Shown: positions 16,477 through 25,132 of the stretch, piece by piece
Numbering within the stretch: the first letter of the stretch is position 1
Layout: every line of letters begins with the position of its first letter
Assembly: GCA_900539225.1 (NCBI GenBank)
Contig: UQBO01000004.1
Location: 62,001 to 126,000 of the forward strand
DNA: 64,000 nt
Source: an uncultured Eubacteriales bacterium
GTDB lineage: Bacteria; Bacillota; Clostridia; Tissierellales; Peptoniphilaceae
Reading direction: 5' to 3'
The notes under the pieces: model-generated
Databases searched by the model: none
Told to the model about the DNA's origin: nothing
The model's input: the letters and a program-made list of their open reading frames with translations, nothing else
Position numbers and translations under genes: made by a program

Positions 16477-18456
16477 CTATTTTTCTATAAGTTTGCTTAC
16501 TTCTTCTTCAACGTGTTCTTTTGTGATGCCATACTTTTCGAACAATACTTTTCCTGGTGCAGATGAGCCGAATCTATCAATACCAATCGCAGTACCTTCT
16601 AGACCAACAAACTTGCCCCATGGCATTGTTGAAAGTGCTTCTACTGATACTCTTGCCTTAACATTTGATGGTAATATCTTTTCGATGTATTCTTTGTCTT
16701 GATTTAAGAATATTTCTTGTGATGGCATACTAACGACTCTTATAGATTTGCCTTTTGCTTCTAAATCCTTAGCTGCTTCTATTGACAAAGCTACTTCTGA
16801 CCCTGTAGCTATGATTATAGCGTCGATTGCATCCTTTGCTTCTTTATGAACAATGTATCCGCCCTTTAAAGCTTCTTCAGATGAATTATCAAGAAGTTTT
16901 AATCCTTGTCTTGAAAGTATCAAGCATGTTGGTGTTTCTTTGCTCATGAGTGCGCTTTGCCAAGCGTAAATTACTTCTCTTGAGTCAGCAGGTCTAATTA
17001 CGTTTATATTTGGTATGCTTCTAAGCATAGCTAAGTGCTCTATAGGTTGATGTGTTGGTCCGTCTTCGCCAACGCCGATGCTGTCATGAGTTAATATATA
17101 TATAGCTGGTAAATTCATTAGTGATGCTAGTCTTATTGATGGCTTCATATAGTCTGAGAAGACTAAGAATGTTGCCGCATATGATCTTAGACCACCGTGT
17201 AATAAGATACCATTGCAAATAGCTGCCATTGCATGTTCCCTAACACCAAAGTGAATGTTTCTTCCTTCTGGGCATTCGCTTGAGAAGTACTTTTCATCAT
17301 TCATCACTGATTTGTTTGATGGACCTAAGTCTGCTGAACCGCCTATTATATTTTCTAATACATGGCTTACTTTGTTAAGAACTTTGCCTGATGAAGCTCT
17401 TGATGCATCGTCTTTAAGCTCTATATCAGTCATAGCCTTTAATACTTCTTCACTAACTTCTGCGTTATAGAAACTCATAAGCTTGTCATAATCAGCTTTA
17501 TACTTAGCTTTATATGTTTCTAATTGTTTGTACCAATCTTCTTCATATTTATCAAGCTCTTCGCACTTTTCTTTCATATAATCAAGAACGTCTTGGCTCA
17601 CATTAAAGCCTTCTTCTTCATAAGTAAGATTCTTTCTAAGTGCTGCAAGTGATTCTGCTCCTAGAGGTGCGCCATGAGCGCCTGCAGTACCTTCCTTGCC
17701 AGTTGCGCCAAAACCTATCTTAGTCTTGATTTCGATTAGTGTTGGCTTATCAGTGCTTTTCTTTGCTTCAGATATAGCCTTTGATATGGCCTCGATATCA
17801 TTACCATCTTCAACTAATAAAGTGTTCCAGCCAAGTGCTTCATATCTTGCTCTGACATTTTCAGTGAAAGCTACTTCTGTATCTCCCTCTATGGTAATGT
17901 TGTTTGAGTCATATAAAACAACTAATTTATTTAACTTAAGTGTTCCAGCTAAGGATGATGCTTCGTTTGATATACCTTCTTGAAGACAGCCGTCGCCGCA
18001 AAGTATATAGGTCATGTGGTCAATAAGCTTGTTATCATCTTTATTAAATAGTGCTGCTAAATGCTTTTCAGCAATCGCCATACCAACACCCATAGCAATA
18101 CCTTGGCCAAGTGGTCCAGTGCTTGCTTCAACGCCTTTTGTGTGCATGTACTCAGGATGACCTGGTGTAAGTGAGTCAAATTGTCTGAAATTTTCTAAGT
18201 CTTCAATCTTTAAGCCGTAGCCATATAAATTAAGTAGTGAGTATAAAAGCATAGATCCATGTCCTGCAGATAAGATGAATCTATCTCTGTTTATCCAATC
18301 AGGATTCTTTGGATTGTGCTTTAAGTGCTCGTTAAATAATGTAAATGCTGCTGGCGCTGCTCCTAGCGGCAAACCAGGATGACCTGAATTTGCCTTCTCT
18401 ATCGCTTCAGCTGATAGAACTCTAATTGTGTTTATCACCTTTTGTTTAACGTCCAT
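16477..18456 (-). CDS. tkt: Transketolase
   Basis: 659 residues, full length. The enzyme moves two-carbon units between sugar phosphates in the non-oxidative pentose phosphate pathway using thiamine pyrophosphate. Motifs: SGHPGLPLGAAPAA near the N-terminus, the TPP site GDGCLQEGISNEASSLAG...DSNNITIEGDT, the pyrimidine domain with HFGVREHAMAAICNG and THDSIGVGEDGPTHQPIEHLA, and a C-terminal domain. It begins 10 bases after wecG, so it is probably read from the upstream cell-wall operon; no separate promoter fits in the gap. Confidence 0.97.
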   Translation of the reverse strand: MDVKQKVINTIRVLSAEAIEKANSGHPGLPLGAAPAAFTLFNEHLKHNPKNPDWINRDRFILSAGHGSMLLYSLLNLYGYGLKIEDLENFRQFDSLTPGHPEYMHTKGVEASTGPLGQGIAMGVGMAIAEKHLAALFNKDDNKLIDHMTYILCGDGCLQEGISNEASSLAGTLKLNKLVVLYDSNNITIEGDTEVAFTENVRARYEALGWNTLLVEDGNDIEAISKAISEAKKSTDKPTLIEIKTKIGFGATGKEGTAGAHGAPLGAESLAALRKNLTYEEEGFNVSQDVLDYMKEKCEELDKYEEDWYKQLETYKAKYKADYDKLMSFYNAEVSEEVLKAMTDIELKDDASRASSGKVLNKVSHVLENIIGGSADLGPSNKSVMNDEKYFSSECPEGRNIHFGVREHAMAAICNGILLHGGLRSYAATFLVFSDYMKPSIRLASLMNLPAIYILTHDSIGVGEDGPTHQPIEHLAMLRSIPNINVIRPADSREVIYAWQSALMSKETPTCLILSRQGLKLLDNSSEEALKGGYIVHKEAKDAIDAIIIATGSEVALSIEAAKDLEAKGKSIRVVSMPSQEIFLNQDKEYIEKILPSNVKARVSVEALSTMPWGKFVGLEGTAIGIDRFGSSAPGKVLFEKYGITKEHVEEEVSKLIEK

Positions 18457-18465
18457 ATTAACCTC

Positions 18466-19230
18466 CTATTTTTCTATATACTCTACTGCGTTTTTTGTAA
18501 ATATTATCTTCATTAAAAATTTCGGTATATCTAATTGCCTTTTAAATCGTTTTGGCTCCTTGATTAACCTGTATAGCCACTCCATCCCTATCTTTCTTAT
18601 AAAAGTTGGTGCTATCTTGACATTGCCTGCCAGCACGTCTATGACACCGCCATTAGCAATAGCTAGTTTGGTCTTTAACTTATCTTTATTATAATAGATA
18701 AATTTTTCTTGGTAGCCAGCGCCCATACCTACGAAGATGGCGTCTGCCTTTGAGTCATTTATCTTTTGTATTAAAACTTCTTCTTCATCAGATGAAGCGT
18801 GACCGTTGTGGCTACCATTGAAATATCCGTTGTTGTAGCCTGCTATGACGATGTTTGGATAATCATGATTGATTCTTTCAATAGCTTTTTCAGCTATGCC
18901 AGGCTTAGCACCTAATAAGAATAGTGAGAGGCCTTTCACATTCATTAGCTCTAAGATCTTAATCGATGTGTCGTAGCCGGTTACTCTTGATTTAAGTGGC
19001 TTCTTTTTTAATTTTGATGCAATCATTAATCCAATTCCATCACATAAGTTTAGTGAAGCTGAGTTAATAATTTTCTTAAACTCCTCATCTCTTCCTGCTC
19101 TCATAACTATCTCTGGATTTGGCGTATATATATAATTTAGTTCATCGCTATCAAAAAATCCACCTATCTTGTTCATGGTCTCATCCATGTCAACGTTATT
19201 TATTCTAACGCCTAATATTTTAATGTCCAT
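18466..19230 (-). CDS. WecG/TagA/CpsF family glycosyltransferase
   Basis: About 254 residues. The family transfers N-acetylmannosamine(uronate) onto an undecaprenyl-PP-GlcNAc lipid in wall teichoic acid or related polymer synthesis. Signatures: IYTPNPEIVMRAGRDEEF, LCDGIGLMIASKLKKKPLKSRVTGYD, LFLLGAKPGIAEKAIERI, DAIFVGMGAGYQEKFI and the C-terminal RLIKEPKRFKRQ. Starts at 19239, 19236 and 19230 are in frame; GAGG nine bases before the last favours 19230. It overlaps the GT4-CsaB gene end. With wecC upstream this points to a ManNAc- or ManNAcA-containing polymer. Confidence 0.92.
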   Translation of the reverse strand: MDIKILGVRINNVDMDETMNKIGGFFDSDELNYIYTPNPEIVMRAGRDEEFKKIINSASLNLCDGIGLMIASKLKKKPLKSRVTGYDTSIKILELMNVKGLSLFLLGAKPGIAEKAIERINHDYPNIVIAGYNNGYFNGSHNGHASSDEEEVLIQKINDSKADAIFVGMGAGYQEKFIYYNKDKLKTKLAIANGGVIDVLAGNVKIAPTFIRKIGMEWLYRLIKEPKRFKRQLDIPKFLMKIIFTKNAVEYIEK

Positions 19231-21409
19231 TAGCATCATCCTCTAAAAGTTCTAGTGCAAGCTTACTTGCCTCTATCGCCTTTTTCTTATTTTCTTCGTT
19301 AATCACGCTTAATTTATTTATAAAATCTTCTCTATTATCTTTAATGTACTTATACGCTTTTAGTAAATCATCATAATTAATCGCGTCAACGTCGATGTTT
19401 ATACTCTCGTCAAAGTCTTTAAGCAGCGTCTCTGTCTTTGGATCATAAGAAAGACCAATGAATGGCACGTTTTGATGTATCGCATATATCATGGCATGAA
19501 GCCTCATGGCCACGATAAAGTTAGCGTTCTTCATAAGACTCATGAGTATCTCAACTGGATACTTTTCATTGATGATCTTACTTGATTTTAAATTTGCTGC
19601 AATTTTTTCTGAGATAGTCGTATCTCTAGGCGTTTGCATTGGCATGAAGACTATGTTTTTGCCCTCATCAATAAGATAATTTAAAAACTTACTTAGCTCA
19701 GCTATTAGCTTTTCGTCATCTATCCAAGATCTAATTGAGACCAAAACTGTATCCTCATTTATATCAAATTTCTTGCGAACACTTTCATCGCTAGCCTCTT
19801 TTAAATTGAAGACTGGATCTGATAAGACTTTTATATTTGGATTGTTAACTCCGATGGACTTTATAAAATCATACGAGTCCTTGTCTCTAAGCGTAATGTA
19901 GTCAACTTTATTAAGTACTCTTCGTGTGATATTTCTATTAAATATCTTGTTTATAGGTCCAACACCATTGGAGTAGACGAAAACTTTTTTCTTGTAGCGC
20001 TTAGCGAGCTTCATTATTAACAAGTAGTACCAAATTGATCTTGAACTTGTCTTGTCTTGAAGTAAGCTTCCGCCGCCACTTATAAGCATGTCTGATGCCT
20101 TTAAACTTTTTCTTACATCAAAGAATTTAAATCTATCAACGGCAGCTACGCCATATTCCCTCTCAGTTAAGAACGGATCTTTTGATAGAACTTTAATATT
20201 TAGATAAGGATTCAATGACTTAAATGATTCTATAATTGATTTAAGTATAGCATCGTCGCCCGAGTTTGAAAAGCCGAAGTAGCCCGACATAATTATTTTC
20301 TTTGAGACTATCTTCTTGTAAATATATACATGTTTCTCAGCCATCTTGATGTGGGTGAAGTTATCGATGATTCTACTATAAAGATTTTGGCCAAGCTTTT
20401 TTCGCTCGTCATCATTATTTTTTAAATCAAGTATATGCGCTGCTAAGGCCTTGTAATCTTGCTTTTCGAATAATTTTCCTGTCTCTCCATCAAGTATAAT
20501 CTTTGGTATACCGCCAACTTTAGATGCAATGGTCGCCTTCTTTAATGAGCCTCCCTCCATAATAACGTATGGAAATGACTCACTCAAACTGCATAAGACG
20601 TTTATATCTATCGCGTTAAGAAAATCGTATGGATGAGTCTCATTACCTAAGAAATAAACATTGTCTTCTAAATCAAGCTCTTTACGTAGGCTCAATAAGT
20701 GCTCCTTATCTTGACCGTCTCCCGCAATTAAGAATATGACTGATTTGTCTTTATCAATTACTTCTCTTGCTGCTCTTAAAAAAGTCTCGTGGTCTTTAAC
20801 CTTATCTAGTCTAGCTAAGATGCCGACTATGAACTTATCCTTATAAGCAATATTTTTTTCTTTTAAATAGTTTTCTTTATCTTTTATAGCTCTATCTTGT
20901 AAAAATATACCATTGTATATAGTAAATATTTTATCCTTATCAAAGCCTCTACTTACAAGCATATCCTTAAAACTATCAGAAACTGCTATGTAATTATCAA
21001 ATCTTTTTAAGGCAAACTTATTAAGATTGGTAAAAACTATATTCTTATAAAAATTATCTTTAAAGTCTAATAAATAATCGCTGTGAACTGTAGTTATGAA
21101 TTTAGCCTTGACTTTCTTCTTCAAAAAGTAGCTTATAAGGTTTGCTCTTGCTCCATGTGAATGAACTATCTCATAATTTTCACTCTCAATAAGGTCCTTT
21201 AGCTTATTAACGACAGAAAAATCAAATCTGCTTCTTTGTTCAATGACCTCTACGTCTATACCATGCTTTTTTAAGTCTTCAGCAAAAGGTCCATCGATAA
21301 AGCAAACTAATTTTACTTCTACTTTGTCTTTTAAACCGCATAGCAGATTTATGATGTGCGTCTTTGCTCCACCAGTGTCTCCGCCACTAATTAGATGAAG
21401 TACTTTCAT
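19220..21409 (-). CDS. csaB: GT4 glycosyltransferase fused to CsaB polysaccharide pyruvyl transferase
   Basis: About 729 residues in two parts. Residues 1-370 are a family 4 glycosyltransferase (HLISGGDTGGAKTHI, ILARLDKVKDHETFLRAA, SLSESFPYVIMEGG). From about 372 the CsaB domain begins (IIMSGYFGFSNSGDDAILKSI, ISGGGSLLQDKTS, SNGVGPINKIFNR, VAMRLHAMIYAIHQNVPFIGLSYDPK). CsaB adds ketal pyruvate to secondary wall polymer so that SLH-domain proteins can bind. The start is ATG at 21409 with AGGA seven bases upstream; a TTG at 21415 is in frame. It overlaps the preceding polymerase-like gene by 23 bases. Confidence 0.92.
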   Translation of the reverse strand: MKVLHLISGGDTGGAKTHIINLLCGLKDKVEVKLVCFIDGPFAEDLKKHGIDVEVIEQRSRFDFSVVNKLKDLIESENYEIVHSHGARANLISYFLKKKVKAKFITTVHSDYLLDFKDNFYKNIVFTNLNKFALKRFDNYIAVSDSFKDMLVSRGFDKDKIFTIYNGIFLQDRAIKDKENYLKEKNIAYKDKFIVGILARLDKVKDHETFLRAAREVIDKDKSVIFLIAGDGQDKEHLLSLRKELDLEDNVYFLGNETHPYDFLNAIDINVLCSLSESFPYVIMEGGSLKKATIASKVGGIPKIILDGETGKLFEKQDYKALAAHILDLKNNDDERKKLGQNLYSRIIDNFTHIKMAEKHVYIYKKIVSKKIIMSGYFGFSNSGDDAILKSIIESFKSLNPYLNIKVLSKDPFLTEREYGVAAVDRFKFFDVRKSLKASDMLISGGGSLLQDKTSSRSIWYYLLIMKLAKRYKKKVFVYSNGVGPINKIFNRNITRRVLNKVDYITLRDKDSYDFIKSIGVNNPNIKVLSDPVFNLKEASDESVRKKFDINEDTVLVSIRSWIDDEKLIAELSKFLNYLIDEGKNIVFMPMQTPRDTTISEKIAANLKSSKIINEKYPVEILMSLMKNANFIVAMRLHAMIYAIHQNVPFIGLSYDPKTETLLKDFDESINIDVDAINYDDLLKAYKYIKDNREDFINKLSVINEENKKKAIEASKLALELLEDDANGH

Positions 21410-22922
21410 AATCAATTCCTTTATTTCTTAGTCCCATGATAAGTGCTGCATACATAACAAAATATATGATCATAGCTGGGAACTCAAATATATTTTCAAC
21501 AGAGTTTTGTATCAAAACGCCTAAAGCGCCGCAGAATAGTCCGCATGCTAGTATCTTATTATCTAAGTTCTTTTGTGTAAATACTACTTTTAATGTAGAT
21601 ATTAAAAAGCCGAGTATCATAAAGCCTATGGCGCATATACCATAGTAGCCTGTTTCAACTAATGTTTTTAAATAGTAGTTATCTAAGTAAAACGGCGATA
21701 AATCGTTATTTAAAGCAACTGCTCCGCCATATCTGCCTAGGCCAACGCCCCAAAACTTATGCTTTGACCAAACTTTTAAGCCAATTGTCCATCTATATAT
21801 CCTGCCGCCACTAGCTGATTTAAACATGTATTCTGGTGTTAGCATGTATAATAATCTTGTTGATAGTGAGTTGCCTGAAACTATAAACAAAGAGCCAAGT
21901 ATTACGAATGGCGTAAGCACGCGCACATTTGTAAATAGTATAAAGACGAAGATAGCTAATGCAAAGGCAATCCACGCGCCTCTTGAGTATGTTAATAGTA
22001 GTCCTAAGAGCATGACCATGACTTCAATAAAATATATGGCCTTTGACTTTTTATTCTTTTCAATTAAAAATAAAGCTATTGCAAGTGGTATTATTAGTAC
22101 AAATAGCACGCCAAGTATATTTGGCGAGCCAACTATAGAAAAGGCTCTTACCTTTATAGATTCACTTGAGTCAATCCAGTTGCCTGGCATTTTGACTTTG
22201 AATATGAATTGATATAAGGCGTGTAAACCAAGTAAAAATCCACCGTGCATTATAAACTTTGAAGTTGTCTTGACAATATTTTCATTTGTAAAAAATTGTA
22301 CAAAAATGTAGTACCATAGAATGTGTTGAAACATAGCTCTAAAGCCTTCTATAGCTATCTTTGTGTTCGGTTGCACTACAAGTACATGTATTATACCTAG
22401 AATGAAGTATACAGCTAGCACAAAGCCAAATGGAGTGAAATTATATCTGATGCTTCCATTTGAATTCATCCTTCTCATTGCTATATAAAAAATCATGAAT
22501 AAAAAGTAAAATTCATCCCAATAGTTTGCAAATGAGCTCAGTCCAGGTATCCTTCTGATTATATAGTCAGTAAATATATATGCTACAATTACTAAGACAA
22601 AAATAAAGCCAAAGTAGTTTACACCAGTAAGCTTAATAAAGCCCTTGTAAATGATTGACTCATGAAATGCAGTATTAAATTTATCAACTATGCCACGGAT
22701 AAAGCTTTCTTTGTATACCTTGTTTAGCTTTTTATAAAATCTAGACATCTTATCATCTAGTTTAGCTAATAATTTGTATAAATGGCTGCCTTTTAAACTA
22801 TCATTATAAGTTCTTAGTTTATATTGCGGTTTTGTATAGTCAAATAGAAAGCTTGATCTAAGTAGAGAGAGTATATAGATATATATTCTATAAAAAAGAC
22901 TCTCTTTAAACAGTTTTTCCAT
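21387..22922 (-). CDS. O-antigen ligase/Wzy-like polymerase family membrane protein
   Basis: About 511 residues with at least ten hydrophobic segments. A 100-residue basic N-terminal part precedes the first membrane segment (FGFIFVLVIVAYIFTDYII). The family's long external loop is visible near VRAFSIVGSPNILGVLF and the C-terminal loop GRIYRWTIGLKVWSKHKFWGVGLGRYG. Such proteins polymerise or ligate lipid-linked glycans outside the membrane. In this locus it may act on the secondary wall polymer. ATG at 22922; a TTG at 22931 in the same frame is also possible. It overlaps the DUF4330-like gene. Confidence 0.88.
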   Translation of the reverse strand: MEKLFKESLFYRIYIYILSLLRSSFLFDYTKPQYKLRTYNDSLKGSHLYKLLAKLDDKMSRFYKKLNKVYKESFIRGIVDKFNTAFHESIIYKGFIKLTGVNYFGFIFVLVIVAYIFTDYIIRRIPGLSSFANYWDEFYFLFMIFYIAMRRMNSNGSIRYNFTPFGFVLAVYFILGIIHVLVVQPNTKIAIEGFRAMFQHILWYYIFVQFFTNENIVKTTSKFIMHGGFLLGLHALYQFIFKVKMPGNWIDSSESIKVRAFSIVGSPNILGVLFVLIIPLAIALFLIEKNKKSKAIYFIEVMVMLLGLLLTYSRGAWIAFALAIFVFILFTNVRVLTPFVILGSLFIVSGNSLSTRLLYMLTPEYMFKSASGGRIYRWTIGLKVWSKHKFWGVGLGRYGGAVALNNDLSPFYLDNYYLKTLVETGYYGICAIGFMILGFLISTLKVVFTQKNLDNKILACGLFCGALGVLIQNSVENIFEFPAMIIYFVMYAALIMGLRNKGIDYESTSSN

Positions 22923-22923
22923 C

Positions 22924-23418
22924 TTAATCAACTTTCTTCCTATCAGCTATAAGTGCAGTAAGTCTATAGTTATCAGACTCTAAGAATATTGTAGAGCCAA
23001 GTCTTAGCTCTTGCTTGCCAAACTTAAGCGAGTTGTTTACATGTGAAAAATTGCCTTCTATAGTAACTATAGTCTTTTCCTTAAGTGGATCAATAGCTTT
23101 TATTACCTCACCATTGTCATCAACTGTATTTACATAGAAGTCTTCTCTTTTAATATCTTTAACGAAGATATCGAAGTGATTTTTCATTTCGCCTAGTTGG
23201 TCGCCTACTCTTATACAATCTGTATTGCCTTTATCTTCATATAAATATAGTGTCGCCTCATACTTTTCAGTCGTTTTGCCTAAAGTTATGTCGGCAACAT
23301 CTTTTCTCATTAATTTTAGTGAAGCAAAGAAAACTAAGCTTATAAGAACTAATACAGCTATTATGTCTAATAAACTTACTTTACCAAATAATCTTAATTT
23401 ATTATCTATTATTTTCAT
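22924..23418 (-). CDS. DUF4330-like membrane-anchored protein (copy 2)
   Basis: 164 residues: a short basic start (KIIDNKLRLFGKVSLLD), one membrane segment (about 18-36), and an external beta-rich domain (YEATLYLYEDKGNTDCIRVGDQL, TIVTIEGNFSHVNNSLKFGKQELRLG). It resembles the gene immediately upstream in layout and in the C-terminal motif with a GxQE/GKQE-like turn, so the two are probably paralogues. The function is not known to me; the family occurs in exopolysaccharide and wall-polymer loci. Confidence 0.75.
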   Translation of the reverse strand: MKIIDNKLRLFGKVSLLDIIAVLVLISLVFFASLKLMRKDVADITLGKTTEKYEATLYLYEDKGNTDCIRVGDQLGEMKNHFDIFVKDIKREDFYVNTVDDNGEVIKAIDPLKEKTIVTIEGNFSHVNNSLKFGKQELRLGSTIFLESDNYRLTALIADRKKVD

Positions 23419-23884
23419 CTACTTCCTCCACATTAGTTATATAGCCTAGATATGCATGATCCTTAGTCTTTACGTACATATCAACGCCTGCTTTTATCTC
23501 TTGTCCGCCTAAAGACATATAAGGACCAGTATAGTTGACATTTGCCTTAATCTTAACTATAGGGTTAACAAATTCCGCATCGTCAACTACAACGATCTCG
23601 CCGTTAGTCTTTACTAATTCATTCTTTTTAGCTTGTATATCAACGCTTATTATTTCGCCGTCTTGAAATGTTTCTTGCGCAAATAATTTATCTCCAGGTT
23701 TCAAATCCTTGATAGCGTCTCTTGTAATGTCATCTTTAGCTTCTGCTGTGATGATAACTGTTCTTTTTTCTTCTTTACCTATGTTTGACTTAATATTTTT
23801 TCTATTGACAAGTAAAAATATAAGTACTAAGAAGATTAATATAATAAATATATCGAAAATATTTATCTTAAATTTCTTCTTCAT
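23402..23884 (-). CDS. DUF4330-like membrane-anchored protein (copy 1)
   Basis: 160 residues: basic start (KKKFKINIFD), one membrane segment (about 11-28), then an external domain with RTVIITAEAKDDITRDAI, LKPGDKLFAQETFQDGEIISV and VNYTGPYMSLGGQEIKAGVDMYVKT. It overlaps the next gene by 17 bases and the two share organisation. Placement between a glycosyltransferase and the polymerase-like gene suggests a role in assembling or exporting the polymer, but this is only from context. Confidence 0.75.
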   Translation of the reverse strand: MKKKFKINIFDIFIILIFLVLIFLLVNRKNIKSNIGKEEKRTVIITAEAKDDITRDAIKDLKPGDKLFAQETFQDGEIISVDIQAKKNELVKTNGEIVVVDDAEFVNPIVKIKANVNYTGPYMSLGGQEIKAGVDMYVKTKDHAYLGYITNVEEVDENNR

Positions 23885-25132
23885 TTATTCCTCCAAAATT
23901 TTGTTTATAATATTGTTTAGCTCTTCAGCTTGTGCTTGTCTTGAATATTTTTTTATTAGCTCTTTATCGCCATAATAATTATTCTCGTTCTTATAGTTTT
24001 CGTATAGCCTCATTATAGCGTTTTTAATCTCTATAGTCTCTCCAGGTTCTGCAACAAGGCCAGTCTTTGTCTCTTCTATAAGCTCGCCTGCTGCTCCATG
24101 CTTAGGAACTATAGCCAATATGTTTTTATATGCTCTTAGATACTCAAAAACTTTTCCTGTGTAGAAGTTCTCAGAGCCTTTGCCCTTACCTATTAATAGC
24201 AAAAGCACATCCGCTTCAAGTAGCTTTCTTATTGACTCTTCATGAGCTAGATAAGATAGATAATTAATTTCTTTTTCAAAATTATATGTTTTTTTATACT
24301 CTTCTATTTGAGATTCTTTTACATTGCCTGCAATATTTATCCTAATGTCGTTCTTATTGATTTTACCATCATCTACTAGCTCTTTTAAGGCTGATAAAAA
24401 TTCATGCAAATTCCTTCTGCCATATAGAGCACCTGTATGAATAAAAGTAAATTTATCGCTTTCTTCTTTAGGATATATGCCTAAAAAGTCTTCTTCGTCG
24501 TAACCGTTCGGTATATATGTCGACTTGCCCTTAAGCTCAGGTAAATCTGCTATAAAGTTATCGAGCATAAATCTAGTATTTGTAATAAAGTAATCGCACT
24601 TAGAATTTATTCCAAGCTCAGTCTTTTTAGATGCTTTCATCTTCATTCTTGATGAAAAACTATCTAGATGGAAGGGATTATTCGTCCATTCATCTCTATA
24701 GTCAACTATCCACTTCATCTTCGGAAATTTTTCTTTTAAGTATAAGCCAAATAGATGAGCCGAATATGGGTAACTTGTAGTATATATAACATCTGGATTG
24801 AATTCTAGAGCTATCTTTTCTATTTCTTTTTTGTTAAATTTATACCAAAAAACTTCTGCATCAGGAAGAGCAAAGAACTTTGCATAGACTTTTTTAAATA
24901 GACCGCTGTTATTAATATCATGGGCCTTAAGTCTAATAACTTTGACATTTTCTGGAACGTCTTTTAGTAAGCTATCGTCTTTTAAATCCTTACTAGCGTC
25001 TTTCGACACAACTAAAACTTCATTGCCAAGCCTTGATAGGTATTTTACAAACTTTAAACTTCTTTGCACGCCACTTCCACCTATTGGCGGGAATTGATTT
25101 GCAATAAATAATATCCTACTCAAGTTCGCCAC
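23885..25132 (-). CDS. Family 4-type glycosyltransferase
   Basis: 415 residues. The N-terminus IANQFPPIGGSGVQRSLKFVKYLSRLGNEV is typical of GT4-like enzymes that use nucleotide sugars, and the C-terminal half has FIHTGALYGRRNLHEFLSAL and a degenerate donor site region (GSENFYTGKVFEYLRAYKNILAIVPKHGAAGELI). It overlaps wecC by 17 bases and lies within the wall-polymer gene set. The sugar transferred cannot be told from sequence. Confidence 0.9.
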   Translation of the reverse strand: MANLSRILFIANQFPPIGGSGVQRSLKFVKYLSRLGNEVLVVSKDASKDLKDDSLLKDVPENVKVIRLKAHDINNSGLFKKVYAKFFALPDAEVFWYKFNKKEIEKIALEFNPDVIYTTSYPYSAHLFGLYLKEKFPKMKWIVDYRDEWTNNPFHLDSFSSRMKMKASKKTELGINSKCDYFITNTRFMLDNFIADLPELKGKSTYIPNGYDEEDFLGIYPKEESDKFTFIHTGALYGRRNLHEFLSALKELVDDGKINKNDIRINIAGNVKESQIEEYKKTYNFEKEINYLSYLAHEESIRKLLEADVLLLLIGKGKGSENFYTGKVFEYLRAYKNILAIVPKHGAAGELIEETKTGLVAEPGETIEIKNAIMRLYENYKNENNYYGDKELIKKYSRQAQAEELNNIINKILEE

